A stretch of DNA of 6,216 nt from Candidatus Spyradenecus faecavium (GTDB lineage Bacteria; Verrucomicrobiota; Kiritimatiellia; RFP12; DVOR01). The notes under the pieces are model-generated. The model did not search any database, was not told the DNA's origin, and saw only the letters and a program-made list of their open reading frames with translations. A program made the position numbers and the translations under genes. This document shows, piece by piece, positions 1-6,216 of this stretch (the stretch's first letter is position 1; the number at the start of each line of letters is the position of its first letter). Where the stretch lies: contig DVOR01000121.1 of the NCBI GenBank assembly GCA_018713405.1, positions 1 to 6,216 of the forward strand, read 5' to 3'.

Positions 1-199
1 AGCGTCGGGGTGTGGGGGCTTGGCCCCCACGGCGGCCTTCCTGAATCTCGTGAATCTCCTGAACCTCCTGAGCAGCGCACCGGCGCGGCGTCAGCCGCGG
101 AGTCGGGGTGTGGGGGCTTGGCCCCCACGGCGGCCTTCCTGAATCTCGTGAATCTCCTGAATCTCCTGAGCAGCGCACCGGCGCGGCGTCAGCCGCGGA
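1..199. repeat. Tandem repeat array 1: two 98-bp hairpin-bearing units
   Basis: Positions 4-101 and 102-199 are near-identical direct copies with a 98-bp period. Each unit has three parts: a perfect hairpin GTGGGGGC-TTG-GCCCCCAC (12-30 and 110-128); a pyrimidine-biased tract built from 9-base words such as CTGAATCTC, GTGAATCTC and CTGAACCTC; and a second hairpin CGCGGC-GTCA-GCCGCG (84-99 and 182-197). The same unit occurs again at 1023-1240 in the same orientation, on the other side of the four-helix-bundle gene. The array stops 11 bases from the stop codon of that gene, so its last hairpin could act as a 3' end or transcript-stability element for the minus-strand mRNA, but no T-run follows. 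The window edge may cut off further copies. Function is unknown. It is not a CRISPR array, because there are no unique spacers. Confidence 0.93.
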
Positions 200-210
200 C
201 GCGGTGTGGC

Positions 211-804
211 TCAGTAACCGCGGGCGACGCGCCGGGCAGCGGCCATGGCTTCCCGGACGCCGCCAAACCTCAGGAAGTCGCGTTGGAGTCTCAAAAGCTG
301 CTTATAAAGGAGGGCGTCGGTCTGGTCGATAAGAACGACGGCGATGTTGGCGATGGCCGGGGGTTGGCGCACGGCGATGCAGGATTTGTAGAAGGCTTCG
401 TCGTTGTGTCTGCCGCAAATGTGGCGGGCCTTGGTGTAGTTCTCGGAGCCGTCGACCCAAATCGGCGCGTCGTTGGCGCGGAGCCAGTCGAGGAAGTCCT
501 CGCGCAACTCTTGGAGGCTGGCCTTGGCGACGTTGGTGAGGCGGATCTCGGTCTCGCGGGAGGTGGGGCCGGCCTTGGCGCCCTCGATGATGTTTTGCTT
601 GCCGGAGCGGGCGGCCTGGATCATCTGGTCAACGGTGCGGTCGCCGCGCGTGAGGGCGACGCGGACGAAGTGTCGGGTGATGAGGTAGATGCAGCGAGAT
701 TTCTGATAGGTGATGAGATTGTAGGGATTCTTGCCGATGCGCAGGAAGTCGCCGGATGGCGGCGGCTGTGCCGGCTGGGGCGCGGGTGAGGGTGACGGTG
801 ACAT
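211..804 (-). CDS. Four helix bundle suffix domain-containing protein (function unknown)
   Basis: A 197-residue soluble protein. The middle (about residues 56-110) reads like the 23S rRNA-intervening-sequence/S23 four-helix-bundle family: SGKQNIIEGA at 67-76, then helical segments with TNVAKASLQELREDF at 90-104. A C-terminal extension (about 150-185, ending in the helix LLYKQLLRLQRDFLRFGG) fits the 'four helix bundle suffix' subgroup that I associate with Lentisphaerae-type genomes. The N-terminus is rich in Pro and Ser (residues 2-18) and is probably disordered. I see no signal peptide or membrane segment. ATG at 804 is chosen because no other Met precedes the domain (the next is residue 61). 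A modest AGAAAGG lies about 10 bases upstream of it. The gene is monocistronic, divergent from hydCBA, and flanked on both sides by the 97/98-bp hairpin repeats. Known relatives are small helical proteins, some encoded inside rRNA intervening sequences; nucleic-acid binding is possible but inferred. Confidence 0.87.
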   Translation of the reverse strand: MSPSPSPAPQPAQPPPSGDFLRIGKNPYNLITYQKSRCIYLITRHFVRVALTRGDRTVDQMIQAARSGKQNIIEGAKAGPTSRETEIRLTNVAKASLQELREDFLDWLRANDAPIWVDGSENYTKARHICGRHNDEAFYKSCIAVRQPPAIANIAVVLIDQTDALLYKQLLRLQRDFLRFGGVREAMAAARRVARGY

Positions 805-846
805 GGGGAGGGGCCCTTTCTAGGAACTGAGGGCAGTTTAGCAGAA

Positions 847-862
847 TGCCTGGCGCCAGGCA
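847..862. repeat. Perfect 16-bp palindrome upstream of the four-helix-bundle gene
   Basis: TGCCTGGCGCCAGGCA is its own reverse complement. It sits 43 bases upstream of the start codon at 804, in the promoter region of the minus-strand gene. It could be a dimeric regulator site or simply another of the many local palindromes in this intergenic region. No convincing -35/-10 pair is visible for the gene; the best is a weak TAAACT on the minus strand close by. Confidence 0.6.
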
Positions 863-873
863 AGCGGGAAGGC

Positions 874-930
874 AGGAGATTCAGGAGGTGCAGGAGGTGC
901 AGGAGGTGCAGGACGCCCGCCAAGCGGGCG
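874..930 (+). repeat. 9-bp tandem tract (AGGAGGTGC) followed by a hairpin
   Basis: Four successive 9-base units occupy 874-909: AGGAGATTC once, then AGGAGGTGC three times. A hairpin with arms CGCCCGC (914-920) and GCGGGCG (924-930) and a CAA loop follows at once. The unit contains AGGAGGTG, which is also the textbook extended Shine-Dalgarno sequence. In frame it would encode (Gln-Glu-Val)n, but the surrounding reading frame does not look like a real protein. The tract is the complementary-strand form of the word tract in the 97/98-bp repeats. Confidence 0.85.
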
Positions 931-954
931 ACGGGCGAAACCGCCGGGCACAGC

Positions 955-1002
955 GCGGCATCAGCCGCGGAGCGCGGCCTCATGGGACGCGGCGTCAGCC
1001 GC
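955..1002. repeat. Isolated copies of the GCGGC-GTCA-GCCGC hairpin
   Basis: Two copies of the small hairpin that closes each 97/98-bp unit occur here without the rest of the unit: 955-968 (loop ATCA) and 989-1002 (loop GTCA). Further copies are at 85-98, 183-196, 1026-1039 and 1123-1136, giving six in the first 1.2 kb. All lie in non-coding DNA. Their independent dispersal suggests the hairpin is a mobile or self-propagating module in its own right. Confidence 0.8.
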
Positions 1003-1022
1003 TGGGTGTGGTGTTGCCGCTA

Positions 1023-1240
1023 GGCGCGGCGTCAGCCGCAGCGTCGGGGTGTGGGGGCTTGGCCCCCACAGCGGCCCTCCTGCATCTCGTGAACCTCCTG
1101 AATCTCCTGAGAGCGCACCGGCGCGGCGTCAGCCGCAGAGTCGGGGTGTGGGGGCTTGGCCCCCACGGCAGCCCTCCTGCATCTCGTGAACCTCCTGAAT
1201 CCCCTGCCCGGCGTGCCGGCGACGGCGTCCGCCGCGAGAC
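1023..1240. repeat. Repeat array 2: two 97-bp hairpin-bearing units
   Basis: This has the same unit as array 1 and the same orientation, with a 97-bp period (1043-1139, then 1140 onward). The GTGGGGGC-TTG-GCCCCCAC hairpin is at 1051-1069 and 1148-1166. The closing GCGGC-GTCA-GCCGC hairpin is at 1026-1039 (the tail of a preceding partial unit) and 1123-1136. The second full unit matches well to about 1206 and then decays, with a degraded relative of the closing hairpin up to about 1240. Array 2 differs from array 1 by a few substitutions (for example CTGCATCTC for CTGAATCTC), so both arrays have drifted independently or were spread from slightly different parents. Confidence 0.9.
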
Positions 1241-1266
1241 AGTTTCACTTTGCCCAAAAATCGCGC

Positions 1267-1295
1267 TTGACTTTCGGTGGCAGTTTCGCTATAAT
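1267..1295 (+). promoter_or_regulatory. Near-consensus sigma70-type promoter
   Basis: TTGACT (1267-1272) and a perfect TATAAT (1290-1295) are separated by 17 bases, which matches the housekeeping consensus at 11 of 12 positions with ideal spacing. It lies in an AT-rich island inside very GC-rich DNA. Transcription would start near 1302 and run rightward. No convincing coding region begins within several hundred bases. Downstream there are GC hairpins followed by short T-runs (1311-1362). It may produce a short non-coding RNA, or be a distal promoter for hydCBA with a leader of roughly 660 bases. The promoter match is seen directly; its activity is inferred. Confidence 0.75.
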
Positions 1296-1310
1296 TATTA
1301 TCATTCTTTT

Positions 1311-1362
1311 GCCGGACACTCCGGCGGGCCCCCGGGCCCTTTTGGCCGCGATGCGGCATTTT
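1311..1362 (+). terminator. Terminator-like hairpin cluster just downstream of the 1267-1295 promoter
   Basis: Three consecutive structures lie here. GCCGGA-CAC-TCCGGC spans 1311-1325. A self-complementary run of GGGCCC motifs (1326-1339) is followed by TTTT (1340-1343). GCCGC-GAT-GCGGC (1345-1357) is followed by ATTTT (1358-1362). A GC-rich stem plus a short T-run is the shape of an intrinsic terminator, although the T-runs are only four bases. If functional, a transcript from the upstream promoter would be only about 40-60 nucleotides long. Confidence 0.4.
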
Positions 1363-1374
1363 CCGCGAAGACGC

Positions 1375-1451
1375 GAAGGCCGCAAGGGCTTGGGCACTTC
1401 ACCGTTCGGCCCTTCGGGCCTCTCTACCGTGCCCAGCCCTTGCGGCCCTTC
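1375..1451. repeat. Large imperfect hairpin with nested inner hairpin
   Basis: The left arm 1375-1397 and right arm 1429-1451 are reverse complements apart from two single-base bulges. The 31-base loop holds a second hairpin, GGCCC-TTC-GGGCC (1408-1420). As RNA or single-stranded DNA this would fold into a very stable extended stem-loop. It lies downstream of the promoter at 1267-1295. I do not recognise it as a known RNA family: no SRP, RNase P, tmRNA or 6S signature is apparent. Confidence 0.75.
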
Positions 1452-1570
1452 CGTTTCCCCTGGCAGTGCCGCATGCGCCAGCACGCCCTCAATCTGCAAC
1501 CAATCTGTGAACTACCGAAGGTCTTTCGAGCGAAGCGAAGAAACATCTGCGGTTTCCTCAGGCGGCGTGC

Positions 1571-1617
1571 AGGAGGTCCAGGAGGTGCAGGAGATACAGG
1601 AGCGCCCCTGCGGGGCG
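1571..1617 (+). repeat. Second 9-bp AGGAGG-type tract plus hairpin
   Basis: Units AGGAGGTCC, AGGAGGTGC and AGGAGATAC plus a partial AGGAG run from 1571 to about 1602. They lead straight into a hairpin CGCCCC-TGC-GGGGCG (1603-1617). This repeats the design at 874-930: the same 9-base word family followed by a GC hairpin with a 3-base loop. The hairpin's first 15 bases (1601-1615) reappear at the extreme right end of the window (6202-6216), after a different tandem tract. Confidence 0.8.
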
Positions 1618-1639
1618 ACGGACGAGGCCGCCAACCAAG

Positions 1640-1676
1640 CCTCCAAACCTCCAAACTTCCAAACTTCCAAGCTTCC
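1640..1676. repeat. 8-bp tandem tract (CCTCCAAA / CTTCCAAA)
   Basis: About four and a half units of an 8-base word run from 1640 to 1676: CCTCCAAA twice, CTTCCAAA once, CTTCCAAG once, then CTTCC. The strand is strongly pyrimidine- and A-biased, with no G until the fourth unit. It is non-coding as far as I can tell, and a likely site of slippage-driven length variation. Confidence 0.8.
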
Positions 1677-1799
1677 CCTCCTGCGTCCTGCCGGCGGGAG
1701 CCGGCCCTCAATCTGCCCTAATCGGCGGAATCGGCGGTTTCTTGCGGCGTGCGGGTGTGTGCGCCCAATCCTCCCGTCAGTTGAGAAGGAGCGGGTGGA

Positions 1800-1820
1800 C
1801 GGCGGGGACCGTCCCCGCCG
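1800..1820. repeat. Perfect 9-bp-stem hairpin upstream of the operon promoter
   Basis: The arms CGGCGGGGA (1800-1808) and TCCCCGCCG (1812-1820) flank a 3-base CCG loop. It lies about 55 bases upstream of the TTGACA at 1876. There is no T-run, so it is not a classical terminator. It belongs to the same class of tight-loop GC hairpins seen throughout the intergenic DNA here. Confidence 0.65.
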
Positions 1821-1875
1821 GAGCGCCCGCACCTTTGCGTCTTCGCGGAAAACGCGCGCGGCCAAATCTATTGTC

Positions 1876-1905
1876 TTGACAGGGCGGGGTGTTTTGTGAA
1901 AAAAT
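1876..1905 (+). promoter_or_regulatory. Probable hydCBA promoter
   Basis: A perfect -35 hexamer TTGACA (1876-1881) is followed 18 bases later by AAAAAT (1900-1905), a 4-of-6 match to the -10 box, inside an A-rich patch. Transcription would begin near 1912, giving a leader of about 50 bases before the hydC start at 1960. A stronger-looking GATACT at 1909-1914 is too far (27 bases) from the -35 box. TTGTGAA at 1894-1900 equals one half of the known Rex redox-repressor operator and overlaps the -10 region, but the second half-site is not recognisable. Confidence 0.55.
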
Positions 1906-1918
1906 GGCGATACTAACT

Positions 1919-1933
1919 TGGGGGCCGCCCCCA
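1919..1933 (+). promoter_or_regulatory. Hairpin in the hydC 5' leader
   Basis: TGGGGG-CCG-CCCCCA forms a perfect 6-bp stem with a 3-base loop, 12 bases upstream of the hydC ribosome-binding site. Near the mRNA 5' end, such a stem could protect the operon transcript from decay or affect initiation. This is inferred from position only. It is similar in sequence to the GTGGGGGC hairpin of the 97/98-bp repeats and may derive from it. Confidence 0.5.
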
Positions 1934-1959
1934 GTACCCACAGAAAAGGAGAGAGTTTC

Positions 1960-2442
1960 ATGGGTCAGGACGAACGCAAGACGCTCACGCCGGAATTGCG
2001 CGCTTTCATCGAGGAGTGGAAGCCGAAGCCGGGCAATCTGATCATGGTGCTGCATCGCGTGCAGCAGACCTACGGCTATATGCCGCGCGAGATCGTGCTG
2101 GAGCTGGCCGACCTGTTGGGGGTGCCGCTGGCGAAGATCTATGGCGTCATCACGTTCTACAATTTCTTCAAGCTGAAGCGGCCGGGGCGCAACCTGATCC
2201 AGGTCTGCCTGGGGACGGCGTGCTACCTGAAGGGCGGCGACGACATCATGAAGGCGCTGGAGCAGGAGCTGGGCGTGGGCGTGAACACGGTCACGCCCGA
2301 CGGCGAGTTCTCCACCGAGGCGGTGCGTTGCCTGGGCTGCTGCGGCCTGGCGCCCGTCATCGTGATCAACGGCGAGGTCTTCGGCAAGGTCACCAAGGCG
2401 GCCCTGCCGGGCATCCTCGACAAGTTCCGCGCGAAGCCCTGA
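1960..2442 (+). CDS. hydC: HydC: NuoE-like [2Fe-2S] subunit of trimeric [FeFe] hydrogenase
   Basis: A cytoplasmic 160-residue thioredoxin-like ferredoxin subunit that works with HydB in the NAD(H)-oxidising module. An N-terminal helical part (about 10-70, including GYMPREIVLELADLLGV and YGVITFYNFF) matches the NuoE/HndA family. The [2Fe-2S] ligands are C83 and C88 (VCLGTAC) and C124 and C128 (RCLGCCG). C127 is an extra cysteine where family members usually have Ala or another small residue. Length is normal for the family. ATG 1960 is chosen because AAGGAGAG (1946-1953) sits 8 bases upstream. An in-frame TTG at 1918 would add 14 unconserved residues and falls in the leader hairpin. It is first in the operon; hydB follows after 23 bases with its own AAGGAGAG. 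Leucine codons are mostly CTG (15 of 19 by hand count), unlike hydA. Confidence 0.95.
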   Translation: MGQDERKTLTPELRAFIEEWKPKPGNLIMVLHRVQQTYGYMPREIVLELADLLGVPLAKIYGVITFYNFFKLKRPGRNLIQVCLGTACYLKGGDDIMKALEQELGVGVNTVTPDGEFSTEAVRCLGCCGLAPVIVINGEVFGKVTKAALPGILDKFRAKP

Positions 2443-2465
2443 TTTCCCCCTAAGGAGAGAACACC

Positions 2466-4325
<1,860 letters not shown>

Positions 4326-4330
4326 GGAGG
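4326..4330 (+). promoter_or_regulatory. hydA ribosome-binding site abutting the hydB stop codon
   Basis: GGAGG lies directly after the hydB TGA (4323-4325), and the combined string TGAGGAGG is a strong Shine-Dalgarno match. It is 8 bases from the hydA ATG at 4339. A ribosome terminating on hydB would land on this site, which favours coupled, stoichiometric synthesis of HydB and HydA. Confidence 0.85.
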
Positions 4331-4338
4331 AGCGCGCC

Positions 4339-6096
4339 ATGGACAACAAACTCGTTCACCTTGAAATCAACGGCATCGCCGTCGAGGTGCCCGCCGGCAC
4401 CACCATCCTCGAGGCCGCCAAGAAGGTCGCCGTCAACATCCCCACCCTCTGCCACCACCCCGACGTCAAGGCCTGGGCCGCCTGCGGCATCTGCGTCGTC
4501 CGCAACGGCAACTCGCCCAAGCTCCTGCGCGCCTGCTGCACCGAGGTCGCCGAGGGGATGAAGATCACCACCCACGACCCCGACATCGTCCAGATCCGCA
4601 AGACGGTCGTCCAGCTCATCCTCAGCACCCACCCCGCCGACTGCCTCAAGTGCCCCCGCTCCGGCGTCTGCGAGCTCCAGCGCGTGGCCACCGACTTCGG
4701 CATCCGCGAGGCCCCCTTCCCCCGTCCCGCGCTCGAGCACATCCCGCGCGACGAGAGCACCCCCTCCATCGTCCTCGACCCCGACAAGTGCATCAAGTGC
4801 GGCCGCTGCGCCATCGTCTGCCAAGAGATGCAGAACGTCTGGGCCCTCGAGTTCATCGGCCGCGGCGAGCGCATGCGCATCGCCCCCGCCGCCGGCGTCC
4901 CCCTCAACGACTCGCCCTGCATCAAGTGCGGCCAGTGCTCCGCCCACTGCCCCGTCGGCGCCATCTACGAGCGCGACGAGACCGCCAAGGTCTGGGACGC
5001 CCTCCGCGCCCCCCAGCGCTTCACCGCCGTCCAGATCGCCCCCGCCGTCCGCGTCGCCCTCGGCGAGGCCTTCGGCATGAAGCCCGGCGAGATCTCCACC
5101 GGCAAGATCTACACCGCCCTCCGCCGCCTCGGCTTCCAGGCCGTCTTCGACACCAACTTCTCCGCCGACCTCACCATCATGGAGGAGGGCACCGAGTTCG
5201 TCCACCGCTTCACCCAGGGCGGCGAGCTCCCCCTCATCACCTCCTGCTGCCCCTCCTGGACCGACTGGATGGAGAAGTACGCCGCCGACTTCATCCCCAA
5301 CTTCTCCACCGCCAAGAGCCCCCAGCAGATGCTCGGCGTCATGGCCAAGACCTACTTCGCCGAGAAGATGGGCCTCGACCCCGCCCGCATCCACCTCACC
5401 TCCATCATGCCCTGCACCGCGAAGAAGTACGAGATCACCCGCTCCGAGGAGATGCGCGCCTCCGGCCACCAGGACGTCGACGTCGTCCTCACCACCCGCG
5501 AGCTCGCCCGCATGATCAAGATCGCCGGCATCGACTTCAACGCCCTCCCCGAAAGCCCCGCCGACTCCATCCTCGGCGAGTACACCGGCGCCGGCACCCT
5601 CTTCGGCGCCACCGGCGGCGTCATGGAGGCCGCCCTCCGCACCGCCTACCACCTCATCACCCACGAGGAGCTCGCCGACGTCAACTTCACCGCCGTCCGC
5701 GGCCTCCAGGGCGTCAAGGAAGCCGTCGTCGACATCAAAGGCACCAAGGTCTCCATCGCCGTCGCCCACCAGATGGGCAACGTCGAGGCCGTCCTCAACG
5801 CCATCCGCGAGGACCGCAAGGCCGGCCGTCCGCCCCGGTGGCAGTTCATCGAGGTCATGGCCTGCCGCGGCGGTTGCATCGGCGGCGGCGGTCAGCCCAC
5901 CCTCGCCACCGACGAGGTCCGCCTCGCCCGCATGGCCGGCCTCTACCAAGACGACCGCCAGTCCGCCCACCGCTGCTCCCACCAGAACCCCCAGATCAAG
6001 AAAATCTACACCGACTTCCTGGGCGAGCCCTGCAGCGAAAAGGCCCACAAGCTCCTTCACACCCACTACACCGCCAAGCCGCTGTATAGAGAGTGA
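4339..6096 (+). CDS. hydA: HydA: catalytic subunit of group A3 [FeFe] hydrogenase
   Basis: A 585-residue cytoplasmic enzyme that reversibly makes H2 from protons at the H-cluster. N-terminal [2Fe-2S] domain: C38, C49, C52, C66. His-ligated 4Fe-4S site: H98, C102, C105, C111. Two-cluster ferredoxin domain: C151/154/157/161 and C194/197/200/204. H-domain motifs: L1 TSCCPSW (301-307), L2 MPCTAKKYE (357-365), L3 EVMACRGGCIGGGGQP (505-520). By alignment to the Clostridium pasteurianum enzyme, the H-cluster ligands are C304, C359, C509 and C513. The proton-path residues C303, E283, E286, R290 and S323 and the cofactor-contacting K362 are all present. The Cys-rich C-terminal extension of Thermotoga HydA is absent. 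With HydB and HydC next to it, electron bifurcation (NADH plus reduced ferredoxin to H2) is the likely role; a purely NADH-linked variant cannot be excluded. Codons end overwhelmingly in C (36 of 41 Leu are CTC). The stop lies inside a perfect 15-bp stem. Confidence 0.97.
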   Translation: MDNKLVHLEINGIAVEVPAGTTILEAAKKVAVNIPTLCHHPDVKAWAACGICVVRNGNSPKLLRACCTEVAEGMKITTHDPDIVQIRKTVVQLILSTHPADCLKCPRSGVCELQRVATDFGIREAPFPRPALEHIPRDESTPSIVLDPDKCIKCGRCAIVCQEMQNVWALEFIGRGERMRIAPAAGVPLNDSPCIKCGQCSAHCPVGAIYERDETAKVWDALRAPQRFTAVQIAPAVRVALGEAFGMKPGEISTGKIYTALRRLGFQAVFDTNFSADLTIMEEGTEFVHRFTQGGELPLITSCCPSWTDWMEKYAADFIPNFSTAKSPQQMLGVMAKTYFAEKMGLDPARIHLTSIMPCTAKKYEITRSEEMRASGHQDVDVVLTTRELARMIKIAGIDFNALPESPADSILGEYTGAGTLFGATGGVMEAALRTAYHLITHEELADVNFTAVRGLQGVKEAVVDIKGTKVSIAVAHQMGNVEAVLNAIREDRKAGRPPRWQFIEVMACRGGCIGGGGQPTLATDEVRLARMAGLYQDDRQSAHRCSHQNPQIKKIYTDFLGEPCSEKAHKLLHTHYTAKPLYRE

Positions 6097-6121
6097 TGGG
6101 CGCACCGCGCCCATCACTCTC
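6089..6121 (+). terminator. Perfect 15-bp hairpin spanning the hydA stop codon
   Basis: The arm GAGAGTGATGGGCGC (6089-6103) and its exact complement GCGCCCATCACTCTC (6107-6121) flank a 3-base ACC loop. The left arm contains the last hydA codons and the TGA stop (6094-6096). No T-run follows (an AGAGAAC tract does), so it is not a textbook intrinsic terminator. It may still stop transcription, or protect the 3' end of the operon mRNA. It is the longest perfect stem I found in the window. Confidence 0.7.
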
Positions 6122-6216
6122 AGAGAACAGAGAAAAGAGAACAGAGAACGGGAGGGGCGCTGGCGCGCCCCAGAGAACAGAAAACAGAGAACAGAGAACA
6201 GAGCGCCCCTGCGGGG
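6122..6216. repeat. 7-bp AGAGAAC tandem tract interrupted by a hairpin
   Basis: Repeats of AGAGAAC and variants AGAAAAG and AGAAAAC fill 6122-6149 and 6172-6201. They are split by a hairpin GGGGCGC-TGGC-GCGCCCC (6154-6171). The window ends in AGCGCCCCTGCGGGG (6202-6216), identical to 1601-1615 and probably the start of another CGCCCC-TGC-GGGGCG hairpin. The purine-only-plus-C strand bias and the alternation of word tract and hairpin match the left-hand intergenic region. No gene is visible. Confidence 0.85.

Larger units (their letters stand above)
1485..1716. repeat. Direct repeat of GCCCTCAATCTGC
   Basis: The 13-mer occurs at 1485-1497 and again at 1704-1716, both on the plus strand. The second copy is adjoined by a hairpin, GCCGGC-GGGA-GCCGGC (1690-1705), whose loop has the GNRA form. 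Between them lies a degenerate inverted motif around 1519-1540 (TCTTTCG against CGAAGA). No gene is supported here. Confidence 0.55.
1359..1852. repeat. 450-bp segment bounded by 21-bp inverted repeats
   Basis: The left copy (1359-1379, beginning TTTTCCGCGAAGACGC) and the right copy (1832-1852) are reverse complements at 20 of 21 positions. The enclosed roughly 450 bases carry no convincing gene, only hairpins and short tandem tracts. The arrangement resembles a small non-autonomous element (MITE-like). However, I see no target-site duplication outside the arms, and the sequence may just be a dispersed intergenic motif present twice. Confidence 0.5.

Noticed and set aside
10..789. 259-codon plus-strand frame across array 1 and the four-helix-bundle gene
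   Set aside because: Its first third is translated repeat sequence, and the rest is antisense to a recognisable protein family.
1..1240. Possible CRISPR array
   Set aside because: The direct repeats are 97-98 bp and contiguous, with no unique spacers of constant length, and no cas genes are present.
846..1721. 291-codon plus-strand frame with (Gln-Glu-Val)n and LLNLL-like segments
   Set aside because: It runs through hairpins, tandem words, a promoter and inverted repeats. There is no domain, no ribosome-binding site and no consistent codon pattern.
1156..1899. 247-codon plus-strand frame upstream of hydC
   Set aside because: It consists of translated repeats and palindromes and ends just upstream of the operon leader. 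No family resemblance.
1909..1914. GATACT as the -10 box of the operon promoter
   Set aside because: It lies 27 bases from TTGACA, too far, and no other -35 hexamer is found at 16-18 bases.
1918..1959. TTG start giving HydC 14 extra residues
   Set aside because: It lies in the leader hairpin with no ribosome-binding site, whereas ATG 1960 has a well-spaced AAGGAGAG and matches the family's usual N-terminus.
1241..1960. tRNA or other standard structural RNA gene
   Set aside because: I found no cloverleaf with a T-arm motif and no SRP, tmRNA or RNase P signature. Only unclassified hairpins are present.
4650..6089. 479-codon open frame in another plus-strand frame within hydA
   Set aside because: It encodes almost only Arg, Pro and His from shifted GCC/CGC triplets. 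It is incompatible with the well-supported HydA frame.

Overview
The window is GC-rich bacterial DNA from what looks like an anaerobic, fermentative organism. It splits into two parts. The left third (about 1-1959) is repeat-laden and largely non-coding, with one small gene on the minus strand. The right two thirds (1960-6096) is a compact three-gene operon, hydC-hydB-hydA, for a trimeric group A3 [FeFe] hydrogenase of the NAD(H)/ferredoxin type. The 'four helix bundle suffix' protein and the intergenic style hint at the PVC superphylum (Lentisphaerota, Kiritimatiellota or Verrucomicrobiota). That placement is a recollection-based inference, not a proof.

Layout. 1-199: two tandem copies of a 98-bp unit containing a perfect GC-rich hairpin, a CTCCTGAAT-like tract and a second hairpin. 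211-804 (minus): four-helix-bundle protein. 847-1240: a 16-bp palindrome, a 9-bp tandem tract reading AGGAGGTGC, several hairpins, then two more copies of the same repeat unit with a 97-bp period. 1241-1875: no convincing gene. This stretch holds a near-perfect sigma70-type promoter (1267-1295), terminator-like hairpins, a large imperfect inverted repeat (1375-1451), 9-bp and 8-bp tandem tracts, and a 21-bp sequence found at both ends in inverted orientation. 1876-1959: likely operon promoter, leader hairpin and Shine-Dalgarno site. 6089-6216: a perfect 15-bp stem overlapping the hydA stop codon, then an AGAGAAC-type tandem tract with another hairpin.

How the genes work together. HydC (NuoE-like, [2Fe-2S]) and HydB (NuoF-like, FMN, NAD(H) and many Fe-S clusters) form the diaphorase module. 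HydA carries the H-cluster and the Fe-S wire to it. The complex exchanges electrons between NADH, probably ferredoxin, and H2. All cluster-ligating cysteines I looked for are present, so the enzyme looks intact. No maturase genes (hydE, hydF, hydG) are in the window.

The most unusual signals are the hairpin-punctuated repeats around the four-helix-bundle gene, tandem copies of a canonical ribosome-binding motif in non-coding DNA, a strong promoter with no gene behind it, and a steady shift from CTG to CTC leucine codons along the hyd operon.
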